Source: TTA-H9 sp002071415 | Lineage (GTDB): Bacteria; Bacteroidota; Bacteroidia; Bacteroidales; TTA-H9 | Assembly: GCA_035411425.1 (NCBI GenBank) | Contig: DAONSX010000025.1 | Location: 1-29,764 of the forward strand | Length of the DNA: 29,764 bases | Reading direction: 5' to 3' | Shown: positions 15,916 through 25,602 of the stretch, one piece after another | Position numbering within the stretch: the first letter of the stretch is position 1 | Layout: each line of letters opens with the position of its first letter | Program-made: the position numbers and the translations under genes | Notes under the pieces: generated by a model | Databases searched by the model: none | What the model was told of the DNA's origin: nothing | The model's input: the letters and a program-made list of their open reading frames with translations, nothing else

Positions 15916-16647
15916 TTATTCCATTTTTCTCAATCGCACATCGATTCCACTATTCTTCAAGCCTTCCTGAATTTGTTTTACATTAGTATTACCAAAATGA
16001 TAGGGATAAAGCACTTTGGGTGAAATTATTTTGGCGGCATTGATAGCTTGAGCTACTGTCATGGTATAGGGCTGATTTACGGGGAGAAAAGCAATATCGA
16101 TATTCTTCAAATTCTTCATTTCTGGAATATCTTCGGTGTCGCCAGCAATGTAGATTTTCAATCCATCTATGGTTAAAATATAACCATTATCACGATGAGG
16201 GGGATGAAAATGCTCATGACCTTTGGTGGTGTTGTAAGCAGGTATAGCCTCTATGCTGATTTGATTCGAAACATCGAGTCTGTCGCCATTTTTCATGACT
16301 TTAGTCTTTAATTTTCCCAGTCTTTTTAGACTTGCCTCGTTAGCGATGAGCAAGGTATTAGGTTTCATTAATGCTTTGATAGCCTCAGTGTCGAGGTGAT
16401 CGTCATGTTCGTGTGTAATCAGGATAAGGTCAGCTTTTGGAAAAGTCGAATAATTGGCAAACATACTCACAGGATCGACTTGTATGATAAAATCATCGAA
16501 ATTGATCATCAAACTTCCGTGTTTGATAAAGTTAATGGTCAGTTTGTGGTGATTTTTCGTCTCGAAGGTATCGGTTTCATATTGTCCGGCTATTGCAATG
16601 CCTGAAGCTAAAACAATTGTAATCATAAGAAACAGTTTGAATTGCAT
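15916..16647 (-). CDS. Exported metallo-beta-lactamase-fold hydrolase (UlaG-like)
   Basis: A 243-residue protein with a clear Sec signal peptide (hydrophobic residues about 4-20, likely cleavage after ASGIAIA) followed by an MBL-fold domain. The metal motif H79-E-H81-D-D83-H84 is intact, with further candidate ligands D160 (AGDTED) and H217 (PYHFGN). This arrangement resembles the UlaG-like/DUF-type metal-dependent hydrolases that act on small esters, lactones or phosphodiesters. The substrate is unknown. It is convergent with the Crp/Fnr gene (102 nt between stops), and the 303-nt region upstream holds a large palindrome. No strong promoter motif was found. Confidence 0.85.
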   Translation of the reverse strand: MQFKLFLMITIVLASGIAIAGQYETDTFETKNHHKLTINFIKHGSLMINFDDFIIQVDPVSMFANYSTFPKADLILITHEHDDHLDTEAIKALMKPNTLLIANEASLKRLGKLKTKVMKNGDRLDVSNQISIEAIPAYNTTKGHEHFHPPHRDNGYILTIDGLKIYIAGDTEDIPEMKNLKNIDIAFLPVNQPYTMTVAQAINAAKIISPKVLYPYHFGNTNVKQIQEGLKNSGIDVRLRKME

Positions 16648-16742
16648 AATTAAAATTTTTATGTAAATTTAAATAGATTTGGTATAAATTACGAGATGTG
16701 GATGAGATTTTTTGTTACTATGATGTTGCGATGGTACTGCTT

Positions 16743-16781
16743 TTATGATGCGGCCGAGGCCTCGCCTCGGCCGCATCATAA
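16743..16781. repeat. GC-rich perfect inverted repeat with 18-bp arms
   Basis: TTATGATGCGGCCGAGGC (16743-16760) is followed by a 3-nt loop and its exact reverse complement (16764-16781). The core is far richer in GC than its surroundings. An inner alternative palindrome, CGAGGCCTCG, spans 16755-16764. Outer 8-bp inverted repeats (TTTTTTGT at 16708-16715 and ACAAAAAA at 16790-16797) frame the structure. No T-run follows the hairpin on either strand, so a standard intrinsic terminator is not supported. The rest of the 16648-16950 gap shows nothing else. Confidence 0.9.
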
Positions 16782-16950
16782 GCATCTCCACAAAAAACTT
16801 CTTACGAAAAATATCTTCTTCATATTAAGAACCACTGTCTTAGACTTGAAAAGGAATTACACTCGGTAAAAACCTTGTCAAAATAAAGCTCTCTCAGTAT
16901 AAAAATTCTAACTGATGAAATGGAGACTTCCTCGGATGTACGAAACAAAA

Positions 16951-18597
16951 TTATTCCAGTCCCCTGACTTCACGCTTAATTCTCTGAATATGGCCTCTTC
17001 CTAAGGCTTTTACCTCGCAACCGAGCTGGAAATAGCGGCGAATCTTGTCATCAGGAAGAATACCAAAACAATCGATAACCGCAATTTTACCTCCCGCCCA
17101 TTTTACTGCATCGTCAGGTGAAAGGCTTTTATAAGGTGCGTGAGGTACAGCCAATACGACTGCTTCAACCCCTTCCATGGCTTTAGGAAGATCCTTGAGA
17201 ATCTGCAAATTTTTCAATCCATCCTGATAATGGAAGAAACGTTTCCATGAATGTGCATTTTCATCCTGATTGACAAATTCATACCAAACATCCACGAAGG
17301 GGTCGTGTACGCGTATATCGGCGCCCATTTCAGTAAGTTTCCTAACGATAATTTCACTTCCGCTGTAACGGGTATCGCCCACATCCTGCCTGTAGGAGGC
17401 CCCACAAACAAGCACGTCAGAGCCGGCTATATAACGTCCCATATTACGCAAGGCGTCGCGGGTGAGTTCGGCTACATGTAAACTTCTTGTATCATTGATG
17501 TCGATAGCTTCAGGGGTAATGCGAAAAAGTTTATCGGCGTCATCGAATCCCAAAATATGTTTGTAAGCCCAATAGCCTAATCCTCCGTCTTTTGGCAGAC
17601 AGTAACCACCAATGCCAGGGCCGGGGAAAATAATATTGCTGTGTGTAGGCCTCATTTTAATGGCATCGATCACTTTGATCAGGTCGACTCCATTACGCTC
17701 AGCAAACAGACTCCATTCATTAAGATAGGCAAGAATGGTAGCCCGATAGGAATTTTCGACAATTTTGGTGGTTTCCGATTCGATAGGTCTATCCATGATG
17801 GTTAAAGGAAATTTCTCGGTATTGACGACTTCTCTGAGAAATTTTTCGACTCTTTGGCGAGCTTCAAGGTTGCAGCCAGAGGCTACTCTCCAGAAATCCC
17901 GAATACTGGCGACGTATTCTTTCCCGGGCATGACACGTTCAAAACTATGAGATAGCAATGGTTGGGATTCGATTCCACGTCTGGCAAATGCTTTTTTCAG
18001 TATAGGCCAGGCAACAAATTCGGTAGTCCCAGGCGCTACGGTAGTTTCGATAAGTACGAGGCACTGAGGCGGTATCTTTTTACCAATCGTTTTCATGGTG
18101 GCTTCGAGGGCAGCCATATCGGCAGTGCCTGAACGCATATTTCCGAGTTCGAATTTAGTAAAATCACACTGTACATCAACGACGACAACATCGGCAAATT
18201 CGAGACAATCATCATTGAAAGTAGCCGTCAATGTTTGCTTTTCAACAACGGTCCGATGAATCAATTCATCCACCTCCGGATCATCGGCTTTAATAGGTGA
18301 AACACCAGTGTTTAAAATCGGAATTTTCCAATAGCTTCTTTTGCTTGGACGCTGGCATCCTATTACAAATTTCGAATACTCTCCCATGCTATTGCGGGTA
18401 TCGGCAACTATTGCCGCCATAACGGCTCCTACAAAACCTAATCCCATTACCACAACGATTTCCTTTCTTTCACTACGAGCTTCCCCAACTAATGACTCAA
18501 TACGCTTTCTTTCAGCAATATAATCATCATTTTGAGGTAGTGGAAACTCTTCACCTGAAGGGCTGACAGAATAAACCAAGGTTTTGTTGTTATTCAT
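16951..18597 (-). CDS. UDP-glucose/GDP-mannose dehydrogenase family protein with N-terminal extension
   Basis: A 548-residue nucleotide-sugar dehydrogenase that would oxidise a UDP- or GDP-hexose (or its N-acetyl form) twice with NAD+ to the uronic acid. The NAD-binding motif GLGFVG is at 52-57, and the catalytic cysteine is C333 in the motif GPGIGGYCLPKD. The C-terminal nucleotide-sugar domain (about 390-540) includes the ASYRQDVGDTRYS segment. It is about 100 residues longer than typical members. About 45 residues lie before the Rossmann motif, and there are insertions in the N-terminal domain (around 68-110). Product would feed surface polysaccharide. It stands alone, with 199 nt to pheT upstream. 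Exact substrate is not readable. Confidence 0.87.
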   Translation of the reverse strand: MNNNKTLVYSVSPSGEEFPLPQNDDYIAERKRIESLVGEARSERKEIVVVMGLGFVGAVMAAIVADTRNSMGEYSKFVIGCQRPSKRSYWKIPILNTGVSPIKADDPEVDELIHRTVVEKQTLTATFNDDCLEFADVVVVDVQCDFTKFELGNMRSGTADMAALEATMKTIGKKIPPQCLVLIETTVAPGTTEFVAWPILKKAFARRGIESQPLLSHSFERVMPGKEYVASIRDFWRVASGCNLEARQRVEKFLREVVNTEKFPLTIMDRPIESETTKIVENSYRATILAYLNEWSLFAERNGVDLIKVIDAIKMRPTHSNIIFPGPGIGGYCLPKDGGLGYWAYKHILGFDDADKLFRITPEAIDINDTRSLHVAELTRDALRNMGRYIAGSDVLVCGASYRQDVGDTRYSGSEIIVRKLTEMGADIRVHDPFVDVWYEFVNQDENAHSWKRFFHYQDGLKNLQILKDLPKAMEGVEAVVLAVPHAPYKSLSPDDAVKWAGGKIAVIDCFGILPDDKIRRYFQLGCEVKALGRGHIQRIKREVRGLE

Positions 18598-18796
18598 ATT
18601 TTATTGAAATTTAGATAAGAATAGATTTTAGAATAAGGCCACCAAAGTAGATAAAAATCGCAAAAGGACAAAGTTTATGTTAAAAATCTTTTAGATGAAC
18701 AGTATACTATCCTTCCAATTAATTGGATAATAATGAATAAGTTCGTCATTGGGTCTTAGGGTATAAAACCAAATCGAGGATTCGAGTTTTGGGGTA

Positions 18797-21259
18797 TTAG
18801 CGCAGTTGTGCACCCAACTTCTGCTCGAATGCCGTGATAAGTTTTGCCATGGTTTTATCGATATCCTCATCCGTTAGCGTTTTCTCCTTATCTTGAAGGA
18901 TAAAACTTATTGCATAGGATTTTTTACCTGGTCCGATGTTTTCACCTACATAGATATCGAAAAGATTGATTTGTCGAAGGAGGCGATTTTCGGTTTTCCA
19001 AGCCAGAGCTTCTATTTCAGCAAATTTTATATGATTGTCGAGTAAAAGAGCCAGATCACGACGTACCTCAGGAAAACGAGGTATTTCCTCGAATTCGATA
19101 TTCATTTCTCTGGGGAATGATGAAACTTTATCCCAGTTTACAACGGCTGCAACAACTTCCTGACGTATATCGAACTTTTGGAGCATTGCCTTGGCAACAA
19201 TTCCTACCCATGCCAAAGGCTCATTTCCGAAAAACAGTTCTATACCTTGATCATAAAAAGGAATTTGGGATTCAACGATTTTCAGCAAGCGCAAATTGAC
19301 ACCTACACGTTGCAATACCTTTCTAAGAATAGAATGCAGGTAATAAAAATCGGCCCGACGATGGTCTTTCTCCCAGCTCTCATTTTCCCGCAAACCAGTT
19401 ACTGCTATTGCAAGCTGCTGGGGTTCAGTATATCGAACGCTTACATCAGCATTAGGGTCAAGGTTTCCATCGAAACGATATATCTTCCCAAATTCAAAAA
19501 TTTTCAAATCGTCGATTTGATGGTTCAAATTGAAGGCAACATTTTCGAGAAGTCCAGGTAGCATATCCCCCCGCATAACATTCAATTCGCGGCTAAGAGG
19601 ATTGAACAATTTTATGAGAGTTCTCCGTTGATCTTCAGGCCAAAGTGTATAATGCTGTGAAAAGCTCAAGCTATTATTTATTACTTCATAAAAACCATTC
19701 CCGGCCAAAAGGCCGGCAATTTCCCATTTAACCTGCTCAGGACCAGGATGAGAGAAATAGGAGAGTGAAGTATGCAATTCTTCTCGAAAAGCAATCCGAT
19801 TATAACCATTAATACGAAGAATATCTTCGATTACGTCGGCTTCGCGGGTTACATCGACACGGCAACTTGGCACGCTTATCAGTAATGATTGCGGCGATTC
19901 TCTTAAAATTTGATATTCTAAATTTTGGAGTATGGATAGTATCCGTCGTTTGGGAATGAATTGACCCACAAGACGTTTCACTTGAGAATATCGCAAATCG
20001 ACTTTGACAGGTTCAATTTCAGAAGGATAGGCATCCTTGATTTCAGACGAAACATTAGCCCCTGCAATTTCCTGAAGAAGTATTGCCGCGCGTTTCAATG
20101 CATAGATGGTAATGTTAAAATCGCTTCCTCTTTCGTAACGGAATGAAGCATCCGTAAATAATTGATGCCGTCTAGAAGTTCTTCTGATATAGGAAGGATT
20201 GAAACATGCACTTTCGAGAAAAACACTTTGTGTGGAAGCAGAGATACCAGATTCAAGGCCCCCGAATACACCAGCAATGCACATTCCTTCTTCGGCATTG
20301 CATATCATCAGGTCGGTAGAATCGAGTCTTCGTTCGATGCCATCGAGAGTTGTAAAAGGAGTTCCTTCAGGTAAGGTTTTCACAATCACTCTTCTTCCCT
20401 TGATTTTGTTGGCATCAAAGGCATGCAGGGGTTGGCCAGTTTCCATCAAAACGAAGTTGGTAATGTCGACTACATTATTAATGGGTCTGATTCCTACCGA
20501 CTGCAACAGTTCTTTGAGCCAGCCAGGCGATTCTCCTACTCGAACATTTGTCAGGGTGAGTCCCGAATAACGAATGCAAGCTTGAGCATCTGCAATTTCC
20601 ACTTCGATCTCGAAGTCATGATTATCGATTTTGAAATTCTCGACCGAAGGTTTTTGAAAATGAGATGGAATTTCGGGCCTGCGGGCGATTATGCTAGCGT
20701 GAAGGTCACGTGCAACACCTATATGTGAAGTAGCATCGGTGCGGTTAGGAGTCAAACCTATTTCGAAAACCACATCTTCTTTGAGATGAAAATATTGGGC
20801 GGCTGGCATACCGATCGGAGCATCGGGAGGCAAAACCAGAATGCCTTCGTGTGAAGTACCAAGACCCAATTCATCTTCGGCACAGATCATTCCCTCAGAA
20901 ACCACTCCCCTTATCTTTGCCTTTTTAATCGCCATTGGTTCATTTTTAAAATAAAGAGTAGTTCCAACTTTAGCGAGTAACACCTTCTGTCCTTCTGCAA
21001 TATTAGGAGCTCCACAAACAACCGACAAAGGTTCTTGGTTTCCTATATCCACTTTTGTAAGATGGAGGTGGTCGCTATCGGGATGTTTCTGGCAAGAGAC
21101 TACCTGACCTACTACAACGCCCTTGAGCCCTCCTTTTATAAATTCTATGGTTTCGATGGCTTCGACTTCGAGGCCACTCTCGGTAAGAATTTCCGAAATC
21201 TCCTGATAAGAAAGGGGAGTATCAATATAACGTTGTAGCCACTTATATGAGATTTTCAT
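18797..21259 (-). CDS. pheT: Phenylalanine-tRNA ligase beta subunit
   Basis: An 820-residue protein of full length for bacterial PheT (about 790-820), the tRNA-binding and editing subunit of the alpha2-beta2 phenylalanyl-tRNA synthetase. It opens with the conserved MKISYKWLQRYID, then an EMAP/OB tRNA-binding domain (about 40-150), a B3/B4 editing domain (about 215-385), a B5 domain (about 405-480), a catalytic-like core and a C-terminal FDX-ACB anticodon-binding domain (about 725-820). No frameshift or gap is seen. pheS is not adjacent, which is common in Bacteroidota. A TAnnTTTG element lies 48-55 nt upstream of the ATG. Confidence 0.97.
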   Translation of the reverse strand: MKISYKWLQRYIDTPLSYQEISEILTESGLEVEAIETIEFIKGGLKGVVVGQVVSCQKHPDSDHLHLTKVDIGNQEPLSVVCGAPNIAEGQKVLLAKVGTTLYFKNEPMAIKKAKIRGVVSEGMICAEDELGLGTSHEGILVLPPDAPIGMPAAQYFHLKEDVVFEIGLTPNRTDATSHIGVARDLHASIIARRPEIPSHFQKPSVENFKIDNHDFEIEVEIADAQACIRYSGLTLTNVRVGESPGWLKELLQSVGIRPINNVVDITNFVLMETGQPLHAFDANKIKGRRVIVKTLPEGTPFTTLDGIERRLDSTDLMICNAEEGMCIAGVFGGLESGISASTQSVFLESACFNPSYIRRTSRRHQLFTDASFRYERGSDFNITIYALKRAAILLQEIAGANVSSEIKDAYPSEIEPVKVDLRYSQVKRLVGQFIPKRRILSILQNLEYQILRESPQSLLISVPSCRVDVTREADVIEDILRINGYNRIAFREELHTSLSYFSHPGPEQVKWEIAGLLAGNGFYEVINNSLSFSQHYTLWPEDQRRTLIKLFNPLSRELNVMRGDMLPGLLENVAFNLNHQIDDLKIFEFGKIYRFDGNLDPNADVSVRYTEPQQLAIAVTGLRENESWEKDHRRADFYYLHSILRKVLQRVGVNLRLLKIVESQIPFYDQGIELFFGNEPLAWVGIVAKAMLQKFDIRQEVVAAVVNWDKVSSFPREMNIEFEEIPRFPEVRRDLALLLDNHIKFAEIEALAWKTENRLLRQINLFDIYVGENIGPGKKSYAISFILQDKEKTLTDEDIDKTMAKLITAFEQKLGAQLR

Positions 21260-21306
21260 AAGATAAGCAGAATAGCTTCAAGATATAAGACTGTAATAAA
21301 AGCTCG

Positions 21307-21314
21307 CAAAAGTA
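21307..21314 (-). promoter_or_regulatory. Possible -7 element for pheT
   Basis: On the minus strand TACTTTTG matches TAnnTTTG. It lies between the recG stop and the pheT ATG and would give a leader of about 44 nt. No clear -33 box is seen at the expected spacing. Confidence 0.35.
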
Positions 21315-21324
21315 GGAAAAAAGC

Positions 21325-23424
21325 TCAACTAATCATACTGAGGGGCAGCAAGTCTTTACGTTTGTTTTTCAGTTGATCGGCCACAATGGCATGTTGGGGT
21401 TGAGTGAGCAAGGGATCATAGCTTAAAATTTTATCGGCTAAATTTCTGGCTTTATCGAGTAAATCCTTATCTTCTATAAGATCGGCTAGGCGAAATTTCA
21501 TTATTCCGCTCTGACGTGTCCCATTCAAATCACCAGGGCCTCGTAATATCAAATCAACATCGGCAATCTTGAATCCATCGTGGATGTTTACCATCGTATC
21601 AAGGCGTGCACGAGCATCGGACGTAATTTTATCGCTTGCCATCAAAATACAGTAGGATTCATTGTCTCCTCGCCCTACTCTACCTCTCAACTGATGTAAT
21701 TGCGATAATCCGAATCTTTCCGCATTTTCGATGACCATAACGGTAGCATTAGGAACATCCACACCTACCTCGATAACGGAAGTCGATACCATGATTTGGG
21801 TTTCTCCCTTCTGAAATCTTTGCATTTCATATTCTTTGTCTTGAGGTTTCATTTGTCCGTGAACCTTGCTCACGGCATATTCTGGCAAAGGGAACTCGCG
21901 TGTAACGCTGATATAACCATCTTCCAGAAATTTCAATTCGAGCTTGTCAGAATCATTGATCATGGGATACACCACGTAAACCTGACTTCCTTTGGCAATC
22001 TGTCTTTTCATAAAGGAAAAAACCATCAGGCGATCGGAATCGGTAAAGAGAATAGTTTTCACGGGTTTACGGCCGGGTGGCATTTCATCGATAACGGAAT
22101 AGTCGAGGTCGCCATAGACAGTCATGGCAAGAGTACGCGGAATAGGTGTGGCGGTCATCACCAGAACGTGAGGTGGGATATTGTTTTTAATCCAGAGCTT
22201 AGCACGTTGCTCTACACCAAAACGATGCTGTTCGTCGATAACTACGAGACCCAGATTGGCAAACTGCACCTGATCTTCGATGAGGGCATGCGTGCCTAAA
22301 AGAATCTGCACCCTGTTTTCCAAGAGACCATTCAAAATTTCCTGACGTTCGGCCTGACGAGTGCTGCCCGTGAGCAAACGGACTTCTACCTCCATTCCCG
22401 AAAGCATCTCGAGAAAGGTATTGTAATGTTGCTGTGCGAGAATTTCGGTGGGAGCCATCAAGCAGGTTTGATAATTATTATCCAGCGCAATGAGCATTAC
22501 CATTAAGGCAACTAAGGTTTTACCACTGCCCACATCTCCTTGCAGCAAGCGATTCATTTGCCGAGGGCCTCTTAAATCTGCCCTAATTTCACGAATTACA
22601 CGCTTTTGAGCATTGGTCAATGCAAACGGAAGATGATGTTCATAGAATTCATTGAAAAATTTGCCTACTTTTTGAAAAGTATGTCCATGGCTAAACGACT
22701 TCCGTTGATGCTTCAATTGAAGAACGGATAACTGTGCATAGAACAACTCCTCGAATTTCAAGCGTAGCCGAGCAGATTCCAATGAAAACTGATCGGGTGG
22801 AAAATGGATGAACTGCAAAGCTTTCGATAAAGAGATAAGATTCATTTCATCGATTACCATTTCATCCAGACTTTCCTGTATTTGTCCTTCGAGGGTAAGC
22901 AAAAGGGTTTTAACCAGTTTTGAGATTCCTTTGCTTCCCAATCCACGGCTTTTTAACTTTTCGGTAGAAGAATAAACCGGATACAGTGCCTTTATATCGT
23001 CCCCATTCGAAGGGTCATAAATTTCCACTTCGGGATGAGGGATGCTGTATGTTCCATTAAAATAATTCAATTTACCATAGACGAGATAAGTTAGGTCTGA
23101 TTTAAAGAGCTGCTTTGCCCATTTGAGCCCCTGAAACCATACCAGCTCCAATCTACCCGTTCCATCGTTGATGTAAACATGCAAGCGTAGGTTTCGACCC
23201 GATCCCAGCGTTTCCATCATTTCTACCTTACCGATAACCTGCACGTAATTCATCGATGGATTCAGGGATTTTATCCTGTAAATGATGGTCCTATCTTCAT
23301 AACGAAAAGGAAAATAATAGAGCAAATCTTCAAAGGTAAAAATTTGAAGTTCTTTTCGTAAGAGGTCTCCACGAACCGGACCCACTCCTTTCAAATATTC
23401 TATGGGAGTTTCGATCAATTTCAT
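21325..23424 (-). CDS. recG: ATP-dependent DNA helicase RecG
   Basis: A 699-residue full-length RecG, which reverses stalled replication forks and migrates Holliday junctions. The N-terminal wedge/OB domain (about 1-150) opens with the helix-hairpin-like YLKGVGPVRGD. The superfamily 2 helicase core has Walker A GDVGSGKT (296-303), the DEQHRFG box (about 395-401), TATPIPRTL (about 422-430) and QLRGRVGRG (about 585-593). A RecG C-terminal domain follows with LRGPGDLNGTRQSG. It lies 65 nt upstream of pheT on the same strand and is divergent from mrdA across 375 nt. Confidence 0.97.
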   Translation of the reverse strand: MKLIETPIEYLKGVGPVRGDLLRKELQIFTFEDLLYYFPFRYEDRTIIYRIKSLNPSMNYVQVIGKVEMMETLGSGRNLRLHVYINDGTGRLELVWFQGLKWAKQLFKSDLTYLVYGKLNYFNGTYSIPHPEVEIYDPSNGDDIKALYPVYSSTEKLKSRGLGSKGISKLVKTLLLTLEGQIQESLDEMVIDEMNLISLSKALQFIHFPPDQFSLESARLRLKFEELFYAQLSVLQLKHQRKSFSHGHTFQKVGKFFNEFYEHHLPFALTNAQKRVIREIRADLRGPRQMNRLLQGDVGSGKTLVALMVMLIALDNNYQTCLMAPTEILAQQHYNTFLEMLSGMEVEVRLLTGSTRQAERQEILNGLLENRVQILLGTHALIEDQVQFANLGLVVIDEQHRFGVEQRAKLWIKNNIPPHVLVMTATPIPRTLAMTVYGDLDYSVIDEMPPGRKPVKTILFTDSDRLMVFSFMKRQIAKGSQVYVVYPMINDSDKLELKFLEDGYISVTREFPLPEYAVSKVHGQMKPQDKEYEMQRFQKGETQIMVSTSVIEVGVDVPNATVMVIENAERFGLSQLHQLRGRVGRGDNESYCILMASDKITSDARARLDTMVNIHDGFKIADVDLILRGPGDLNGTRQSGIMKFRLADLIEDKDLLDKARNLADKILSYDPLLTQPQHAIVADQLKNKRKDLLPLSMIS

Positions 23425-23447
23425 CTTTTGGGCTATAAGCTAATAAG

Positions 23448-23455
23448 CAAAATTA
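23448..23455 (-). promoter_or_regulatory. -7 element for recG
   Basis: On the minus strand TAATTTTG matches TAnnTTTG and ends 23 nt before the recG ATG. The leader would be about 20 nt. Confidence 0.4.
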
Positions 23456-23787
23456 AATCTTATCGCTGATTAATAAAAGATTGTAGACATAAGGTGTTTA
23501 TTTAAAATCGCTTATTGTTTTTTCAAAAGGATACCGATAAAGGAAAGTCATTCTTCTTTGCTGATTAACATTGATATATAAAAATACATCCGTAAAAAGA
23601 GATAAAATCATCCAACAAATAATTCATTGATTTTCCCGTAACATTCTTCTTGTAAAGAAGGGCTTTATTCTGGGAAATGTTGGATACGATGAAAAGCAAC
23701 AAGATGGGCAAAAAATTCAGTAGTTAAGATTTCGGCTCAAAAAAGTTCATAACGAATCGCCATTATAAAAGTTCAGGGAATACCCAA

Positions 23788-23795
23788 TAAATTTG
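23788..23795 (+). promoter_or_regulatory. -7 element immediately before mrdA
   Basis: TAAATTTG matches TAnnTTTG and ends 4 nt before the mrdA ATG, the same spacing as at the Crp/Fnr gene. A leaderless or nearly leaderless transcript is predicted. No good -33 TTTG is seen. Confidence 0.45.
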
Positions 23796-23799
23796 CAAT

Positions 23800-25602
23800 A
23801 TGTCTCAGCTTTCATCGCATTCGCAGAAAAGGTATGTAGTTTCGGGGATCATCATCGCCGTGGCCGCTATTTTTATTTTGAAATTATTTTACATGCAGGT
23901 AATCAGCGACAAGTACAAAATTCTGTCGGAGAGCAATGTACGCCGCATAGTAACCATTTATCCGGCAAGGGGTTTGATTTATGATAGGAATGGCAGAAAG
24001 ATCGTTTCGAATGAAGAGGCTTATGATGTGATGGTGGTTCCAAGACAAGTCAGAAATATCGACACGGCCGAGCTATGCCAATTACTCGAGATAGATATGC
24101 AAAGTTTTACCAATCGATTAAACAAAGCCAGACAATATAGCCCGTATAGAGCTTCGCCCTTTGTGGAACAGATTTCGAAAACTACCTATGGCTATTTACA
24201 GGAAAAGCTCTACCGTTTCCCGGGGTTTTTCGTACAACCTCGTACGCTTCGTACTTACCCTTATCCTATTGCTGCTCACACCCTTGGATACGTTGGTGAG
24301 GTAAATCAAAAGGAAATAGAGAGTGATCCTTATTACAGGATGGGGGACTATATTGGGAAGAGTGGGATAGAGAAATCTTATGAAAAAGAGCTCAGGGGAG
24401 TGAAGGGGGAAAAGATTGTATTGGTGGATGTATTCAATCGTGAAAAAGGTTCATTCGAGAATGGATTATACGACAAACCGCAGATGGCGGGTCAGGACCT
24501 TATCACAAGCCTCGACCTCGATTTGCAGTTGTTAGGGGAAAAGCTCATGATGAATAAGAGAGGAAGCATAGTTGCCATAGAACCTTCGACCGGTGAAATT
24601 TTGGCCATTGTTTCCTCACCTTCATATGATCCTAATCTCTTGGTAGGAAGGGTAAGAGGAGAAAACTTCAAACGATTGAGTCAGGATCCTTTGAATCCGC
24701 TATTCAACCGATCTATTCAAGCGACTTATTCACCCGGTAGCACCTTTAAACTTGTAAATGCGTTGGTAGGACTTCAAACTGGCGCCATTACTCCAGAAAG
24801 CCGATTCTATTGCAATGGGAAAGCCAGTCTACCCATTGCCTGTTCGCATAGTCATTACTCTCCTCTCGAATTGATAGGGGCTATAGAACAATCGTGTAAT
24901 CCTTATTTTTGGGGTGTTTTCAAAACTACCATAGAAAAAACGGGAGGGGGTGATATTCATAAAGGGTATAATATATGGCGGCAAAACGTGATGAGTCTTG
25001 GGTTTGGTAATTATTTCGACACCGATATTCCCAATCAGGTTAAGGGAAATATTCCAAGTTCTCAGTATTATGATCGTTATTTTGGAGAAAAAGGCTGGAA
25101 AGCTTTGACTATACGTTCGCTCGCCATTGGTCAGGGAGAGATTCTTATAACTCCGCTGCAACTGGCAAATCAGGCGGTGGTAATCGCCAACAAAGGTTAT
25201 TATTATCCTCCTCATGTAGTAAAATCTGTTCAGGGTAAACCCACGCGCTGGAATAAGAAACAAAGCAGTATCGATTCACAACATTTCGAGACCATTACTA
25301 AAGGAATGTATAGAGTATTTCAAGGAGTATCGGGCACGGGGCGCTGGTATAAGCTGGAGAACATCGATATTTGTGGTAAAACGGGTACTGTTCAGAATCC
25401 CCATGGGAAAGATCATAGCCTTTGTATTGCTTTTGCTCCAGCCGAAAATCCTAAGATTGCCATTTCCGTGGTGATCGAAAATGCTGGTTTTGGTGCAACC
25501 TGGGCAGTACCTATTGCCTCTCTGATGATAGAGAAATATCTCACCGGAAAGATTAGTCGTACCGAATTAGAAGAAAGAATGAGCCAAGCCAATTTATTAT
25601 GA
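23800..25602 (+). CDS. mrdA: Penicillin-binding protein 2 (elongasome transpeptidase)
   Basis: A 600-residue class B penicillin-binding protein that crosslinks peptidoglycan during lateral wall growth. A single N-terminal membrane helix (about 12-33) is followed by the pedestal/dimerisation domain and the transpeptidase domain. The serine active-site motif S314-T-F-K317 lies in SPGSTFK. The SxN motif is S365-C-N367, and K527-T-G-T530 completes the active site. Length is normal for PBP2. Its stop overlaps the rodA start by 4 bases (ATGA), so translation is coupled to its glycosyltransferase partner. The mreBCD genes that often precede this pair are not in the adjacent region; recG lies there instead. 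Confidence 0.95.
   Translation: MSQLSSHSQKRYVVSGIIIAVAAIFILKLFYMQVISDKYKILSESNVRRIVTIYPARGLIYDRNGRKIVSNEEAYDVMVVPRQVRNIDTAELCQLLEIDMQSFTNRLNKARQYSPYRASPFVEQISKTTYGYLQEKLYRFPGFFVQPRTLRTYPYPIAAHTLGYVGEVNQKEIESDPYYRMGDYIGKSGIEKSYEKELRGVKGEKIVLVDVFNREKGSFENGLYDKPQMAGQDLITSLDLDLQLLGEKLMMNKRGSIVAIEPSTGEILAIVSSPSYDPNLLVGRVRGENFKRLSQDPLNPLFNRSIQATYSPGSTFKLVNALVGLQTGAITPESRFYCNGKASLPIACSHSHYSPLELIGAIEQSCNPYFWGVFKTTIEKTGGGDIHKGYNIWRQNVMSLGFGNYFDTDIPNQVKGNIPSSQYYDRYFGEKGWKALTIRSLAIGQGEILITPLQLANQAVVIANKGYYYPPHVVKSVQGKPTRWNKKQSSIDSQHFETITKGMYRVFQGVSGTGRWYKLENIDICGKTGTVQNPHGKDHSLCIAFAPAENPKIAISVVIENAGFGATWAVPIASLMIEKYLTGKISRTELEERMSQANLL

Larger units (their letters stand above)
23425..23799. other. Divergent 375-bp intergenic region between recG and mrdA
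   Basis: AT-rich non-coding DNA holding the recG and mrdA -7 elements at either end. No gene, tRNA, repeat or strong hairpin was seen in between. Confidence 0.6.

Noticed and set aside
16743..16781. Rho-independent terminator
   Set aside because: The stem is strong, but neither strand has a T-run after it, and it lies about 170 nt beyond the nearest stop codon.
21796..22299. 167-codon open frame opposite recG
   Set aside because: Fully antisense to the conserved helicase core; a frame shadow.
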